DNA of 64,000 bases from Halomonas beimenensis (lineage in GTDB: Bacteria > Pseudomonadota > Gammaproteobacteria > Pseudomonadales > Halomonadaceae). Position numbers and translations under genes: made by a program. Of this stretch, positions 33,666-43,818 are shown in pieces (position 1 is the stretch's first letter; every line of letters begins with the position of its first letter). Location: the NCBI RefSeq assembly GCF_002549795.1, contig NZ_CP021435.1, positions 3,410,001 through 3,474,000 on the forward strand, read 5' to 3'. Below the pieces are notes generated by a model. It was given only the letters and a program-made list of their open reading frames with translations. It made no database searches and was not told where the DNA came from.

Positions 33666-33902
33666 TTAGACGGCTTCGCCGCGCTTGCGAATGTCGCTGA
33701 GCACCGCCTCGATGCCCTTCTTGTCGATGATGCGCATGCCCTTGGAGGAGACGCGCAGCTTGACGAAGCGCTTCTCGGACTCCACCCAGAAACGGTGGCT
33801 GTGCAGGTTGGGCACGAAACGACGACGCGTCTTGCGCTGGGAGTGTGAGACGTTATTACCAGTCACCGGGCGCTTGCCGGTAACCTGACATACTTTGGAC
33901 AT
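33666..33902 (-). CDS. rpmB: 50S ribosomal protein L28
   Basis: 78 residues, starting [20 protein letters not shown], the family N-terminus. The open frame extends upstream, but this ATG gives the standard length of 78. First gene of the rpmB-rpmG operon, with a recognisable promoter upstream. Confidence 0.97.
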   Translation of the reverse strand: MSKVCQVTGKRPVTGNNVSHSQRKTRRRFVPNLHSHRFWVESEKRFVKLRVSSKGMRIIDKKGIEAVLSDIRKRGEAV

Positions 33903-33998
33903 GAGAGCCTCCAACCGCTTGGCGAGTTGTTCAAAACCTGTCGGGCAAACCGGGACGACCCCGTTGTCATTTGACCCAAGGGAATTCAAAGGCTGCAC

Positions 33999-34027
33999 TT
34001 TATACCAGAGTCGGCGATGCCAGACAA
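33999..34027 (-). promoter_or_regulatory. sigma-70 promoter of rpmB-rpmG
   Basis: On the minus strand, -35 TTGTCT (34022-34027), a 17-nt spacer and -10 TATAAA (33999-34004). The leader to rpmB would be about 90 nt. Confidence 0.65.
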
Positions 34028-34040
34028 GCGACGCGGCGGA

Positions 34041-34715
34041 TTATATCAGCCCTCGCTCGGCGAAGGACACCACCTCGCCGTCGCCGACCACGAAATGGTC
34101 CAGCACCCGGATCTCGAACAGCCCCAGGGCCTCCTTGAGCCGTTCCGTGATGCGACGGTCGGCGTCGCTGGGCTCGGCCACGCCGGAAGGGTGATTGTGC
34201 GCCAGGATGAGCGCACCGGCGCCCAGCTCCAGCGCCCGCCGGGCCACTTCCCGGGGATAGACGGACGCGCTGTCCAGGGTGCCGCGGAACAGCGACTCGA
34301 AGCGAATCACCCGGTGCTGGCTGTCGAGGAACAGCGCCGCGAACTCCTCGTGGCCGAGATGACGCAGCCGCGAGGCCAGATAGGCGCGCACCAGGGCCGG
34401 CGAAGTCAGCGCCCCCTCGCGGTCGAGGCGGCTGGCCAGGTGGCGCCGGGACAGCTCCAGCACCGCCTGGAGCTGCACGAACTTGGCCTCGCCCAGGCCA
34501 CGCTCGGCACAGAAGCGGGCACGCTCGGCCTCGAGCAAGGGGCGCAGGCCGCCGAAGGCAGACAGCAGGTCCCGGGCCAGGTCCACCGCCGAACGCCCCG
34601 AGACGCCCACACGCAGGAAGATCGCCAGCAGCTCCGCATCGGAGAGCGCCTCCGCCCCCAGCGCCAGCAACTTCTCCCTGGGGCGCTCGCCCTCCGGCCA
34701 GTCGCGAATCGACAT
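34041..34715 (-). CDS. radC: RadC family JAMM/MPN-domain protein
   Basis: 224 residues. N-terminal helix-hairpin-helix-like region (about 1-100), then the MPN domain with the metal motif [14 protein letters not shown]. Despite its name a repair role is disputed and the substrate is unknown. Divergent from coaBC, as in many gammaproteobacteria (radC / coaBC-dut). Confidence 0.93.
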   Translation of the reverse strand: MSIRDWPEGERPREKLLALGAEALSDAELLAIFLRVGVSGRSAVDLARDLLSAFGGLRPLLEAERARFCAERGLGEAKFVQLQAVLELSRRHLASRLDREGALTSPALVRAYLASRLRHLGHEEFAALFLDSQHRVIRFESLFRGTLDSASVYPREVARRALELGAGALILAHNHPSGVAEPSDADRRITERLKEALGLFEIRVLDHFVVGDGEVVSFAERGLI

Positions 34716-34839
34716 CTCGGCCTCCTTGCCCGGCTCGTCCTGGCCTTAGTGTAGCCGGCGCGTCGTGGCGTGAGCGCGGCTACGCAAGCTGGCGGCCGAA
34801 TGGTAAGGTAGTCGCCCAGATTCACGCTCGGATACCGCC

Positions 34840-36063
34840 ATGTCGACAGTCCCCCGCCGACGCGTCCTGCTCGGCATCAGCGCCGGCATCGCCGCCTACA
34901 AGAGCGCCCAGCTCGCCCGTCTGCTCAGGCAGGCGGGGCACGAGGTGCGGGTGGTGATGACCGAGGGCGCCCAGGCCTTCATTGCACCGCTCACGCTCCA
35001 GGCGCTGACCGGGGAGCCGGTGCGCACCTCGTTGCTCGACCCCGAGGCCGAGGCCGGCATGGGCCATATCGAGCTGGCCCGCTGGGCCGACCTGATCCTC
35101 ATCGCCCCGGCCACCGCGGACCTGATGGCGCGACTGGCCCAGGGCCACGCCGACGACCTGCTCACGACCCTGTGCCTGGCCAGCGACGCCGAGAAGGTCA
35201 TGGCCCCGGCCATGAACCAGGCCATGTGGCGTCACCCCGCCACCGCGCGAAACGCGCGCCGGCTGGCCGAGGACGGCTGGCGCCTGCTGGGCCCGGACAG
35301 CGGTGACCAGGCCTGCGGCGACGTCGGACCGGGGCGCATGCTCGAGCCCGAGGCCCTGCTGGCCGCCCTGTCGACGCCGGAGGACCGTCCGGCCGACGGC
35401 CTGACCGTGGTGATCACCGCCGGCCCCACCCGCGAACCCCTGGATCCGGTGCGTTATCTGTCGAACCACAGCTCCGGGAAGATGGGCTTCGCCCTGGCCG
35501 CCGCCGCGGCGGCCCTCGGCGCCCGGGTGCACCTGATCAGCGGTCCGGTGGCCCTGGCCACGCCCATCGGCGTGGAACGCCATGACGTGGAAAGTGCCCG
35601 GGAGATGCATGACGCGGCCCACCGCCTGGCGGGCGAGTGCGCGCTCTTCATCGGCTGCGCCGCGGTGGCCGACTACCGGGCCGAGGCGCCCGCCGAGCAC
35701 AAGCTGAAGAAGCGCGAGGGGGAGGACGGCCTCACCCTGCGCCTCGTGAAGAACCCCGACATCATCGCCTCCGTCGCCGCGCGCCCCGACCGCCCCTACG
35801 TGGTGGGGTTCGCCGCCGAGACCCGCGACCTGGAGGCCTACGCCCGCGACAAGCTCGCCCGCAAGGGCCTGGACATGGTGGTGGCCAACGACGTCTCGCG
35901 CCAGGGGCTGGGCTTCGGCGCCGATGACAACGCCGCCCTGCTGCTCTGGCGGGAGGCCGAGGGCGAGGGGCAGGAGGACCTGCCGCCGCAGCCCAAGGCG
36001 CGCCTGGCCGAGGCCGTGCTCCGCCGGGCCCTCGAGCGCCTGGCCGCCACCGACCGTTCCTGA
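34840..36063 (+). CDS. coaBC: bifunctional phosphopantothenoylcysteine decarboxylase/synthetase CoaBC
   Basis: Two coenzyme A steps: CoaB couples cysteine to 4'-phosphopantothenate with CTP; CoaC, FMN-dependent, decarboxylates the product. 407 residues. CoaC domain (about 1-190) has the active-site motif PAMNQAMW and the Cys of ACGDVGPGRM. CoaB domain (about 190-400) has ITAGPTREPLDPVRYLSNHSSGKMG, AVADYR and the CTP-contact motif KLKKREG. Confidence 0.97.
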   Translation: MSTVPRRRVLLGISAGIAAYKSAQLARLLRQAGHEVRVVMTEGAQAFIAPLTLQALTGEPVRTSLLDPEAEAGMGHIELARWADLILIAPATADLMARLAQGHADDLLTTLCLASDAEKVMAPAMNQAMWRHPATARNARRLAEDGWRLLGPDSGDQACGDVGPGRMLEPEALLAALSTPEDRPADGLTVVITAGPTREPLDPVRYLSNHSSGKMGFALAAAAAALGARVHLISGPVALATPIGVERHDVESAREMHDAAHRLAGECALFIGCAAVADYRAEAPAEHKLKKREGEDGLTLRLVKNPDIIASVAARPDRPYVVGFAAETRDLEAYARDKLARKGLDMVVANDVSRQGLGFGADDNAALLLWREAEGEGQEDLPPQPKARLAEAVLRRALERLAATDRS

Positions 36064-36090
36064 TTCCCCGACCTCAGCTGGAAACTCCCG

Positions 36091-36558
36091 ATGCCGACCT
36101 TTCCCGACCGCCCCCGCCTCGCCGTCAAGCTGCTCGACGAACGGATGCGCGACTACCTGCCCCATTACGCCACCGCCGGCTCCGCCGGCATGGACCTGCG
36201 CGCCCTGCTGGATGAGCCAATGACCCTGGCACCCGGTGCCTGCGAGCTGGTGCGTACCGGCCTGGCCATCCATATCGCCGACCCGGGGCTCGCCGGCATG
36301 ATCCTCCCCCGCTCCGGGCTCGGCCACAAGCACGGCATCGTGCTGGGCAACCTGGTGGGCCTGATCGATTCCGACTACCAGGGCGAGCTGATGATCTCGG
36401 TGTGGAACCGCGGCGACGCGACCTTCACCCTGGAACCCTTCGAGCGCCTGGCCCAGTATGTCCTGGTGCCGGTGGTACAGGCCGAGCTCGAGGTGGTCGA
36501 CGACTTCGATGCCAGCGCCCGGGGCGAAGGCGGCTTCGGTCACTCGGGACGCCAATGA
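36091..36558 (+). CDS. dut: dUTP diphosphatase
   Basis: Trimeric dUTPase that removes dUTP and supplies dUMP. 155 residues. Motif I SAGMDLRA, motif [12 protein letters not shown], motif [14 protein letters not shown], motif IV RLAQYVL and motif [11 protein letters not shown] are all present. It follows coaBC by 27 bp and its stop overlaps a possible algC start (ATGA). Confidence 0.97.
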   Translation: MPTFPDRPRLAVKLLDERMRDYLPHYATAGSAGMDLRALLDEPMTLAPGACELVRTGLAIHIADPGLAGMILPRSGLGHKHGIVLGNLVGLIDSDYQGELMISVWNRGDATFTLEPFERLAQYVLVPVVQAELEVVDDFDASARGEGGFGHSGRQ

Positions 36559-36575
36559 ACAAGGACGACGACATC

Positions 36576-37973
36576 ATGAGCACAGCCAACACCTGCCCCG
36601 CCCCGGCCTCCATCTTCCGCGCCTACGATATCCGCGGCATCGTCGACGACAGCGCCGCGGAGGCCGGCGTCGAGGGCATCGGCAGGGCGATCGGCAGCGC
36701 CGCCCGAGCCAGGGGCGAGAACCGGGTCGTGGTCGCCCGGGACGGGCGCCTCTCCGGCCCCCGCCTGCTGGCCGCCCTGACACGAGGCCTGACCGCCAGC
36801 GGTTGCGACGTGGTCGACATCGGCATGGTGCCGACCCCGGTGCTCTACTTCGCCACCCATGTGCTGGACGGCACCGCCTCCGGCGTCATGGTCACCGGCA
36901 GCCATAACCCCCCGGACTACAACGGCTTCAAGATCGTGCTGGGCGGCGAGACCCTGTCCGGCGAGGCGATCACCGACCTGCACCGCCGCCTCGCGGAAGG
37001 CGACCTGACCGAGGGCGCGGGCCGGCTCATCGAGGAAGACGTCCGCGAGGCCTACCTGGCGCGCATCCTCGGCGACATCACGCTCGACCGTCCGCTCAAG
37101 GCGGTGGTCGACTGCGGCAACGGCGTGGCCGGCGAGCTCGAGCCGGCGCTGGTGGAGCGCCTGGGTGTCGAGACGATCCCGCTCTATGCCGAGATCGACG
37201 GCACCTTCCCGAACCATCACCCGGACCCCGGCAAGCCGGAGAACCTGGTGGACCTGATCCGCACCGTGCAGGAGACCGGCGCCGACATCGGCCTGGCCTT
37301 CGACGGCGACGGCGATCGCCTGGGGGTGATCACGCCGAAGGGCGAGCTGATCTATCCCGATCACCTGATGATGGCCTTCGCCGAGGACCTGCTGGAGCGC
37401 AATCCCGGGGCCCGGGTGATCTTCGACGTCAAGTGCACCGGCAACCTGGCCCGGGTCATCGAGGAGGCCGGCGGCACCCCGGAGATGTGGCGCACCGGCC
37501 ATTCCCTCATCAAGGGCCGCATGAAGGAGACCGGCGCCCTGCTCGCCGGCGAGATGAGTGGCCACATCTTCTTCAAGGAGCGCTGGTACGGCTTCGACGA
37601 CGGCCTCTATGGCGCCGCCCGCCTGCTCGAGGTGCTGTCGCGCCAGGACCTCGACGCCGACGCCTTCTTCGCCCGCTACCCCCAGGACCTGGGTACGCCG
37701 GAGATCAATGTGGCGGTGACCGACGAGACCAAGTTCGACCTCGTGGCGCGGCTGGCCCGGGAGGGCGACTTCGGCGAGGATGGCGTCAAGACCACCCTGG
37801 ACGGCATTCGCGTGGACTATCCGGACGGCTGGGGCCTGTGCCGGGCGTCCAACACCACCCCCGTGCTGGTGCTGCGCTTCGAGGGCAAGAGCGAGGCCGC
37901 CCTCGAGCGGATCCGGGCACGCTTCGCCGGGGCCCTGCGGCAGGTGGCGCCGGATCTCGAGGCCGCGCTGTGA
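36576..37973 (+). CDS. algC: phosphomannomutase/phosphoglucomutase AlgC
   Basis: Interconverts hexose 6- and 1-phosphates for exopolysaccharide and LPS sugars. 465 residues. Phosphoserine loop VTGSHNPPDYNG, metal loop FDGDGDRLG, sugar loop GEMSGH, and phosphate-binding RASNTTPVLVLRFE. Two starts are possible: ATG 36555 overlapping the dut stop, or ATG 36576 with AAGGA upstream; I prefer the second. The coaBC-dut-algC-argB order matches Pseudomonas. Confidence 0.95.
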   Translation: MSTANTCPAPASIFRAYDIRGIVDDSAAEAGVEGIGRAIGSAARARGENRVVVARDGRLSGPRLLAALTRGLTASGCDVVDIGMVPTPVLYFATHVLDGTASGVMVTGSHNPPDYNGFKIVLGGETLSGEAITDLHRRLAEGDLTEGAGRLIEEDVREAYLARILGDITLDRPLKAVVDCGNGVAGELEPALVERLGVETIPLYAEIDGTFPNHHPDPGKPENLVDLIRTVQETGADIGLAFDGDGDRLGVITPKGELIYPDHLMMAFAEDLLERNPGARVIFDVKCTGNLARVIEEAGGTPEMWRTGHSLIKGRMKETGALLAGEMSGHIFFKERWYGFDDGLYGAARLLEVLSRQDLDADAFFARYPQDLGTPEINVAVTDETKFDLVARLAREGDFGEDGVKTTLDGIRVDYPDGWGLCRASNTTPVLVLRFEGKSEAALERIRARFAGALRQVAPDLEAAL

Positions 37974-38924
<951 letters not shown>

Positions 38925-38963
38925 GACCGGTTTCCCTCAAGGACCGACAAGAAAAGAACCGCT

Positions 38964-39575
38964 ATGACGCAGGCAACCCCCACCCCCAGCCGCCGGGAGC
39001 AGATCCTCCAGGGGCTGGCCCTGATGCTGGAGGAAGACAGCGGCAAGCGCATCACCATCGCCGCCCTGGCACGACAGGTCGGCGTCTCGGAGGCCGCGCT
39101 CTACCGCCACTTCCCCAGCAAGGCCCGGATGTTCGAGGGGCTCATCGAGTTCATCGAGCAGACGCTGTTCGAACGCATCGGCCGCATCCTCGAGGAGGTT
39201 CCCGAGGCCCTGCCCCGCTGCCACCAGATCCTCACCCTGGTGCTGGCCTTCGCCGAGAAGAACCCCGGCCTGTCGCGGCTGCTGGGCGGCGATGTGCTGA
39301 CCGGCGAGACGGCACGGCTGCGCCAGCGCATCCACCAGCTCTTCGAGCGCCTGGAGACCCAGCTCAAGCAGGTGCTGCGCGAGGCGGAGCTGCGCGAGGG
39401 GCTCCGGCCCGCCCTGCCCATCCCGGCCGCCGCCAACCTGCTGGTCGCCCAGGCCGAGGGCCGCATCGCCCAGTACGTGCGCAGCGACTTCCGCCGGCTG
39501 CCCACCGGACACTGGGAGGACCAGTGGCCGGCCCTCTCCGCCCGGCTGATGCGCGAGGGCGTCCAGACGGCATAA
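38964..39575 (+). CDS. slmA: nucleoid occlusion factor SlmA
   Basis: TetR-family DNA-binding protein that blocks FtsZ ring assembly over the nucleoid. 203 residues. The N-terminal helix-turn-helix (about 10-60) reads ITIAALARQVGVSEAALYRHFPSKARMFEGLI, the SlmA-type recognition helix. The C-terminal half is all-alpha. SlmA replaces a metabolic TetR reading because of its position after coaBC-dut-algC-argB and its close length match (about 198). A 7-bp tandem array starts 3 nt after the stop. Confidence 0.93.
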   Translation: MTQATPTPSRREQILQGLALMLEEDSGKRITIAALARQVGVSEAALYRHFPSKARMFEGLIEFIEQTLFERIGRILEEVPEALPRCHQILTLVLAFAEKNPGLSRLLGGDVLTGETARLRQRIHQLFERLETQLKQVLREAELREGLRPALPIPAAANLLVAQAEGRIAQYVRSDFRRLPTGHWEDQWPALSARLMREGVQTA

Positions 39576-39577
39576 CG

Positions 39578-39708
39578 GCAAGCTGCAAGCTGCAAGCTGC
39601 AAGCTGCAAGCTGCAAGCTGCAAGCTGCAAGCTGCAAGCTGCAAGCTGCAAGCTGCAAGCTGCAAGCTGCAAGCTGCAAGCTGCAAGCTGCAAGCTGCAA
39701 GCTGCAAG
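39578..39708. repeat. heptanucleotide tandem repeat (GCAAGCT), about 18.7 copies
   Basis: Eighteen exact copies of the 7-mer GCAAGCT plus a partial copy, with no mismatch, immediately downstream of the slmA stop codon. Each strand is open in all frames across it (period 7), so the reading frames over it are artefacts. Its perfection implies recent expansion, and copy number probably varies between strains. Confidence 0.97.
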
Positions 39709-39734
39709 TCAGCAGCGTGAGATCGTCCGCAGAA

Positions 39735-39803
39735 AAGAAAACCCCGAAGGTTGGATTGGGTGTCCAACTTTCGGGGTGCAGTTCAAGCCTTCGGGGTTTT
39801 CTT
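39735..39803. terminator. bidirectional terminator between slmA and rpoH
   Basis: A 16-bp perfect inverted repeat (AAGAAAACCCCGAAGG 39735-39750 / CCTTCGGGGTTTTCTT 39788-39803). A third related arm (TCCAACTTTCGGGGT, 39763-39777) can pair with the left arm instead. On the minus strand the inner hairpin is followed by TTTTCTTTTCT, a good rpoH terminator; on the plus strand the outer one ends in TTTTCTT. Confidence 0.9.
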
Positions 39804-39821
39804 GTAGCTCGGCGCTGTGCG

Positions 39822-40688
39822 TCAGGCCGCCAGGGTGTCGCCGATATGCTGGCGAATCTTCTTCATGGCGTTCTTCTCGAGCTGGCGGATGCGCTCGGCG
39901 GAGACGCCATAGACGTCGGCCAGCTCATGCAGCGTGGCCTTGTCGTCGGCCAGCCAGCGCCGCTGGAGAATGTCCCGAGAACGCTCGTCGAGCCCTTCCA
40001 GGGCCCGCTGCAGGCGGCGGGTGGCGTCCTCTTCCCAGTCGCTGTCCTCGAGCTGGGCGGCCGGATCCTGGCCAGCATCATCGAGGTAGTGCACCGGCGC
40101 CTGATAGGCGGATTCCTCGTCCTCGCCGGGGGCGGCGTCGAAGCCGGCGTCGTGGGCCGAGAGGCGGCCTTCCATCTCGCGGACCACTTCGGGCTTGACG
40201 TCGAGATCCTTGGCGATCGCCTCGACCTCGTCGTTGTTCAGCCAGGCCAGGCGCTTCTTGGCGCTGCGCAGGTTGAAGAACAGCTTGCGCTGGGCCTTGG
40301 TGGTGGCGATCTTGACGATCCGCCAGTTGCGCAGCACGAACTCGTGGATCTCCGCCTTGATCCAGTGCACGGCGAACGACACCAGCCGGACCCCCTGGTT
40401 GGGGTCGAAGCGCTTGACGGCCTTCATCAGGCCGACGTTGCCCTCCTGGATCAGGTCGGCCTGGGCCAGGCCATAGCCGGCGTAGCTGCGCGCGATGTGC
40501 ACCACGAAACGCAGGTGCGATAGCACCAGACGGCGTGCGGCTTCGAGATCCCCCTCCTCGTGCAGGCGGAAGGCCAGCTCACGCTCCTCCTCGACGGAGA
40601 GCATGGGAATGCCGTTCACCGCCTGGATGTAACCGTTGAGATCGTGGCCCGGGGAAAGGTGGCCCACCGGCAGAAGACTGGTGCTCAT
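39822..40688 (-). CDS. rpoH: heat-shock sigma factor RpoH (sigma-32)
   Basis: 288 residues. Regions 1.2 to 2.4 (about 10-125) with [18 protein letters not shown] and [15 protein letters not shown]; the RpoH box [13 protein letters not shown] (about 132-144), found only in this family; region 4 helix-turn-helix at the C-terminus ([21 protein letters not shown]). Directs heat-shock gene transcription. Downstream of ftsX by 152 bp on the same strand, the usual ftsYEX-rpoH order. Confidence 0.98.
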   Translation of the reverse strand: MSTSLLPVGHLSPGHDLNGYIQAVNGIPMLSVEEERELAFRLHEEGDLEAARRLVLSHLRFVVHIARSYAGYGLAQADLIQEGNVGLMKAVKRFDPNQGVRLVSFAVHWIKAEIHEFVLRNWRIVKIATTKAQRKLFFNLRSAKKRLAWLNNDEVEAIAKDLDVKPEVVREMEGRLSAHDAGFDAAPGEDEESAYQAPVHYLDDAGQDPAAQLEDSDWEEDATRRLQRALEGLDERSRDILQRRWLADDKATLHELADVYGVSAERIRQLEKNAMKKIRQHIGDTLAA

Positions 40689-40840
40689 GTGCAGGTTGTC
40701 TCCATCGAAGACCGTGTGTCATCCGTAGTCGCCGCCTTAGACGGCGAAACACTGTTTCGGTTCCCTTGCTTCCCGCCGATGGCTCGGCGGCATCGCCAGC
40801 ATAGCACCTCGCGCCGGAGTCCGCGTCGCGCGATGCCCGG

Positions 40841-41812
40841 CTAGCGGGGCCGGATCTGCGCCAGGTGCCGACTCACGGCGATCCAGGCGCCCAGCCAGCC
40901 CAGCAGTGTACTACAGCCCAGCAGCATTGCCGACCCCGTGAGGCCCAGTCCCGGCAGCCGGAAGCTGGCCCCGTAGCTGGCCGCCAGCGCCGAGACCGGC
41001 GCGGCCAGCCAGTCGCTGCCGAGGGTCAGCAGGCCCCAGGCGAGGAGTCCGCCGCCAAGCCCGTACCAGGCGCCGCTGTAGAGGAAGGGCCGACGCACGA
41101 AGGCATGGGTGGCGCCGATCAGGGTCACCACCTCGATCTCCTGGCGGCGGTTCTCCACCGCCAGGCGGATGGTATTGCCCACCACCAGCAGCACGCCCAG
41201 GCCGAACAGCACGGCGAGCCCCAGCCCCACCCGGTGGCCCAGCTCGGCCAGGTGACGCAGCCGCTCGAGCCAGGCCAGGTCCAGGCGCACCTCGTCGACC
41301 CCGGGTACCTCGGCGATCTCCCGGGCCAGGACTTCCACCGCCGCCGGATCGGGATCCTCGGGACGGATCACGACGCTGGCGGGCAGGGGATTGGCGGGAA
41401 GCCGTGCCAGAGCCTCATCGAGACCCAGGACCTGCTGGAACTCGGCCATCCCCTCGGCGGCGGTGATCAGCCGGGTGCTGGCCACGCCGGGACTCGCCGC
41501 CAGGGCCTGTTCGACGCGACCGGCCTCGGCGGCGTCGATACGCGTTTCCAGGTAGGCGGTCAGGGTGGCGCTCTCGTCGAGCTCGGCGTCGAGCAGCCGG
41601 GCGCCGTCCAGGCTCAACCACAGGCCGGCGGGCAGCACCAGGGCGATGGCGATGGCGAGCATGGTCAACAGGCTGCCCAGGGGGTGGCGCAGCAGCCGGC
41701 GGGCGCTGTCCAGGGCCATGGCCCGATGGTGGCGCAACCAGCCCCGCCAGCGGGAACCGGGGGTGGCACGGTGATGGCGGGCGCCGCGGGCAGTGGTGGC
41801 ATCGCGAGTCAT
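40841..41812 (-). CDS. ftsX: cell-division ABC permease FtsX
   Basis: Integral membrane partner of FtsE; couples divisome constriction to periplasmic amidase activation through EnvC. 323 residues: a basic, Arg/His-rich N-terminal cytoplasmic tail (about 1-40), one membrane helix, a periplasmic domain (about 75-190), then three helices. Overlaps ftsE by 4 nt (ATGA). Confidence 0.95.
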   Translation of the reverse strand: MTRDATTARGARHHRATPGSRWRGWLRHHRAMALDSARRLLRHPLGSLLTMLAIAIALVLPAGLWLSLDGARLLDAELDESATLTAYLETRIDAAEAGRVEQALAASPGVASTRLITAAEGMAEFQQVLGLDEALARLPANPLPASVVIRPEDPDPAAVEVLAREIAEVPGVDEVRLDLAWLERLRHLAELGHRVGLGLAVLFGLGVLLVVGNTIRLAVENRRQEIEVVTLIGATHAFVRRPFLYSGAWYGLGGGLLAWGLLTLGSDWLAAPVSALAASYGASFRLPGLGLTGSAMLLGCSTLLGWLGAWIAVSRHLAQIRPR

Positions 41813-42477
41813 GCAGCCTCCTCGTCGGCCACCAGGCGCCCCTGATGCAGGCGCAGGGTGCGGTGACGCAGCCGGGCGATCAGGGCCAGGTCATGGCTGG
41901 CGACCATGACCGTGGTGCCGATGCGATGGAAATCCTCGAACAGCGCCATGATGTCGGCGGAGAGCTGGGGATCCAGGTTGCCGGTCGGCTCGTCGGCCAG
42001 CAACAGGGCCGGCTTGTTCACCACCGCCCGGGCGATGCCCACCCGCTGCTGCTCGCCGCCGGACAGTTCGATGGGCAACGCCTGCTCGCGGTGCAGCAGG
42101 CCCACCTTGTCCAGTGCGGCCCGCACCCGACGTGCCGCCTCCCGGGGCTCGGTCCCCTGGATCTCCAGCGGCAGGGCCACGTTATGGTAGATGGAGCGGT
42201 CGTAGAGCAGCTGGTGGTCCTGGAACACGACCCCGATCTGGCGGCGATAGAAAGGCACCTGACTGGGATGCAACCGGTCGATGTCGTGGCCGGCCACCAG
42301 GATACGCCCCCGACTGGGGCGCTCCAGGCGCATGATCAGGCGCAGCAGGGAGCTCTTCCCGGCCCCCGAGTGACCGGTGAGGAAGACCATCTCGCCACGC
42401 CGCACCCGGAAGTCGAGGTTGGCGAGCGCCTCGAAACGCCCGCCGTAGCGCTTGCCGACGTGCTCGAAGGCAATCAT
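41809..42477 (-). CDS. ftsE: cell-division ATPase FtsE
   Basis: ABC ATPase of the FtsEX complex. 222 residues. Walker A GHSGAGKSS, Q-loop FQDHQLL, signature LSGGEQQRVGIARA, Walker B LLLADEPTGNLD, H-loop ASHD. Overlaps ftsY at its start and ftsX at its stop (4 nt each), so the three are translationally coupled. Confidence 0.98.
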   Translation of the reverse strand: MIAFEHVGKRYGGRFEALANLDFRVRRGEMVFLTGHSGAGKSSLLRLIMRLERPSRGRILVAGHDIDRLHPSQVPFYRRQIGVVFQDHQLLYDRSIYHNVALPLEIQGTEPREAARRVRAALDKVGLLHREQALPIELSGGEQQRVGIARAVVNKPALLLADEPTGNLDPQLSADIMALFEDFHRIGTTVMVASHDLALIARLRHRTLRLHQGRLVADEEAA

Positions 42478-43727
42478 GCCTCGGCGTCACCCCGATCGAA
42501 GAGGGCGTCGACGAACTCTCGGGCGGCGAAGGGCCGCAGGTCGTCCAGGGTCTCGCCGACGCCGATGAAACGGATCGGGGTGCCCAGCTGCTGGGCCAGG
42601 GCGAAGATGATGCCGCCCTTGGCGGTGCCATCGAGCTTGGTCAGGGTGATGCCGGTGACCGGCACCGCCTCGTTGAAGGTCGCGGCCTGGGAGAGGGCGT
42701 TCTGCCCGGTACCGGCGTCGAGCACCAGCATCACCTCGTGGGGAGCCTGCTCGTCGAGCTTGCCCATCACCCGGCGAACCTTCTTGAGCTCCTCCATCAG
42801 GTGAGCCTTGTTATGCAGCCGACCGGCCGTGTCGGCGATCAGCACGTCGACGCCCCGCGCCCGGGCCGCGGCCAGGGCGTCATAGACCACCGAGGCGCTG
42901 TCGGCGCCGGTGTGCTGGGCGATCACCGGGACGTCGTTGCGCTCGCCCCATACCTTGAGCTGCTCCACGGCGGCGGCCCGGAAGGTGTCGCCGGCGGCCA
43001 GCATGACGCTGCGCCCCTCGCGCTGGAAGCGTTGGGTGAGCTTGCCGATGGTGGTGGTCTTGCCGACGCCGTTGACGCCGACCACCAGGATCACAAAGGG
43101 TCCCTGGCCCTTGGGCGGCAGTTCGAGCGGCCGAGTCACCCCCTCGAGCAGGGTCGCCAGCTCGTCCTGCAGGGCCTGGTAGAGGGCCTGGGGATCCTTG
43201 AGCTCCTTCCGCGAGACTCGTTCGGTGAGACGATCGATGATCTCGGTGGTGGCCTCGATGCCCACGTCCGCCATCAACAGCTGGGTCTCGAGCTCCTCCA
43301 TCAGGTCGTCGTCGATCTGCTTGCGCCCCAGGAAGAGTCCGGCCAACCCCTCGGTGAGGTTGGCCCGGGTCTTGCCGAGCCCCTCGCGCATCCGGGCGAG
43401 CCAGCCCTTCTTCTCGGCCCTGGGCTTCTCCCGGGGCGCCGCCTTGGGCGGCGAGGCGGGCTCGGGAGCCGGCGCAGGCTGCGGCGCTCGCTCGGGCTCG
43501 GACACCGGCTCGATTGCGGATGCCTTCTCGGGCTCAGTGGCCTTCTCGGCCTCCGGTGCCGGCTCGGCCTCGGTCGCGGCGGTCTCGGAGCCGGCCGCCG
43601 CCTCGTCGGCCTCAGGCGAGCCCGAGGCGGCCTCGGCCTCCTCCTGCTCGGCCGAGGATTCCGGCCGCGCCTGGGGGTCCTGCTGCTGCTCTTCCTGCTT
43701 CTTCTTGCGCTTGAGAAAACCGAACAT
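42474..43727 (-). CDS. ftsY: signal recognition particle receptor FtsY
   Basis: SRP GTPase that docks ribosome-nascent chains at the SecYEG translocon. 417 residues from MFGFLKRKKK. N-terminal acidic A domain (about 10-115) rich in Glu/Ala/Pro; NG domain with P-loop GVNGVGKTTTIGKL, DTFRAAAVEQL, DTAGRL and TKLDGTAKGG. An open frame upstream adds 12 residues without support. First gene of ftsYEX. Confidence 0.97.
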   Translation of the reverse strand: MFGFLKRKKKQEEQQQDPQARPESSAEQEEAEAASGSPEADEAAAGSETAATEAEPAPEAEKATEPEKASAIEPVSEPERAPQPAPAPEPASPPKAAPREKPRAEKKGWLARMREGLGKTRANLTEGLAGLFLGRKQIDDDLMEELETQLLMADVGIEATTEIIDRLTERVSRKELKDPQALYQALQDELATLLEGVTRPLELPPKGQGPFVILVVGVNGVGKTTTIGKLTQRFQREGRSVMLAAGDTFRAAAVEQLKVWGERNDVPVIAQHTGADSASVVYDALAAARARGVDVLIADTAGRLHNKAHLMEELKKVRRVMGKLDEQAPHEVMLVLDAGTGQNALSQAATFNEAVPVTGITLTKLDGTAKGGIIFALAQQLGTPIRFIGVGETLDDLRPFAAREFVDALFDRGDAEA

Positions 43728-43818
43728 GGGGGGATTCAGCCTCGCGGGTGAACGAATCGCCACATCCTACCATCGCGCACCATGACTGTGGACAAGCCGC
43801 CCGCTACAATCGGCGCCC

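Noticed and set aside
39578..39708. CRISPR-like array
   Set aside because: The unit is only 7 bp with no spacers, and there are no cas genes nearby. It is a simple tandem repeat.
39364..39767. Repeat proteins reading KLQAASC or LQLAACS
   Set aside because: A 7-bp period leaves every frame open; these are translations of the array, with no ribosome site.
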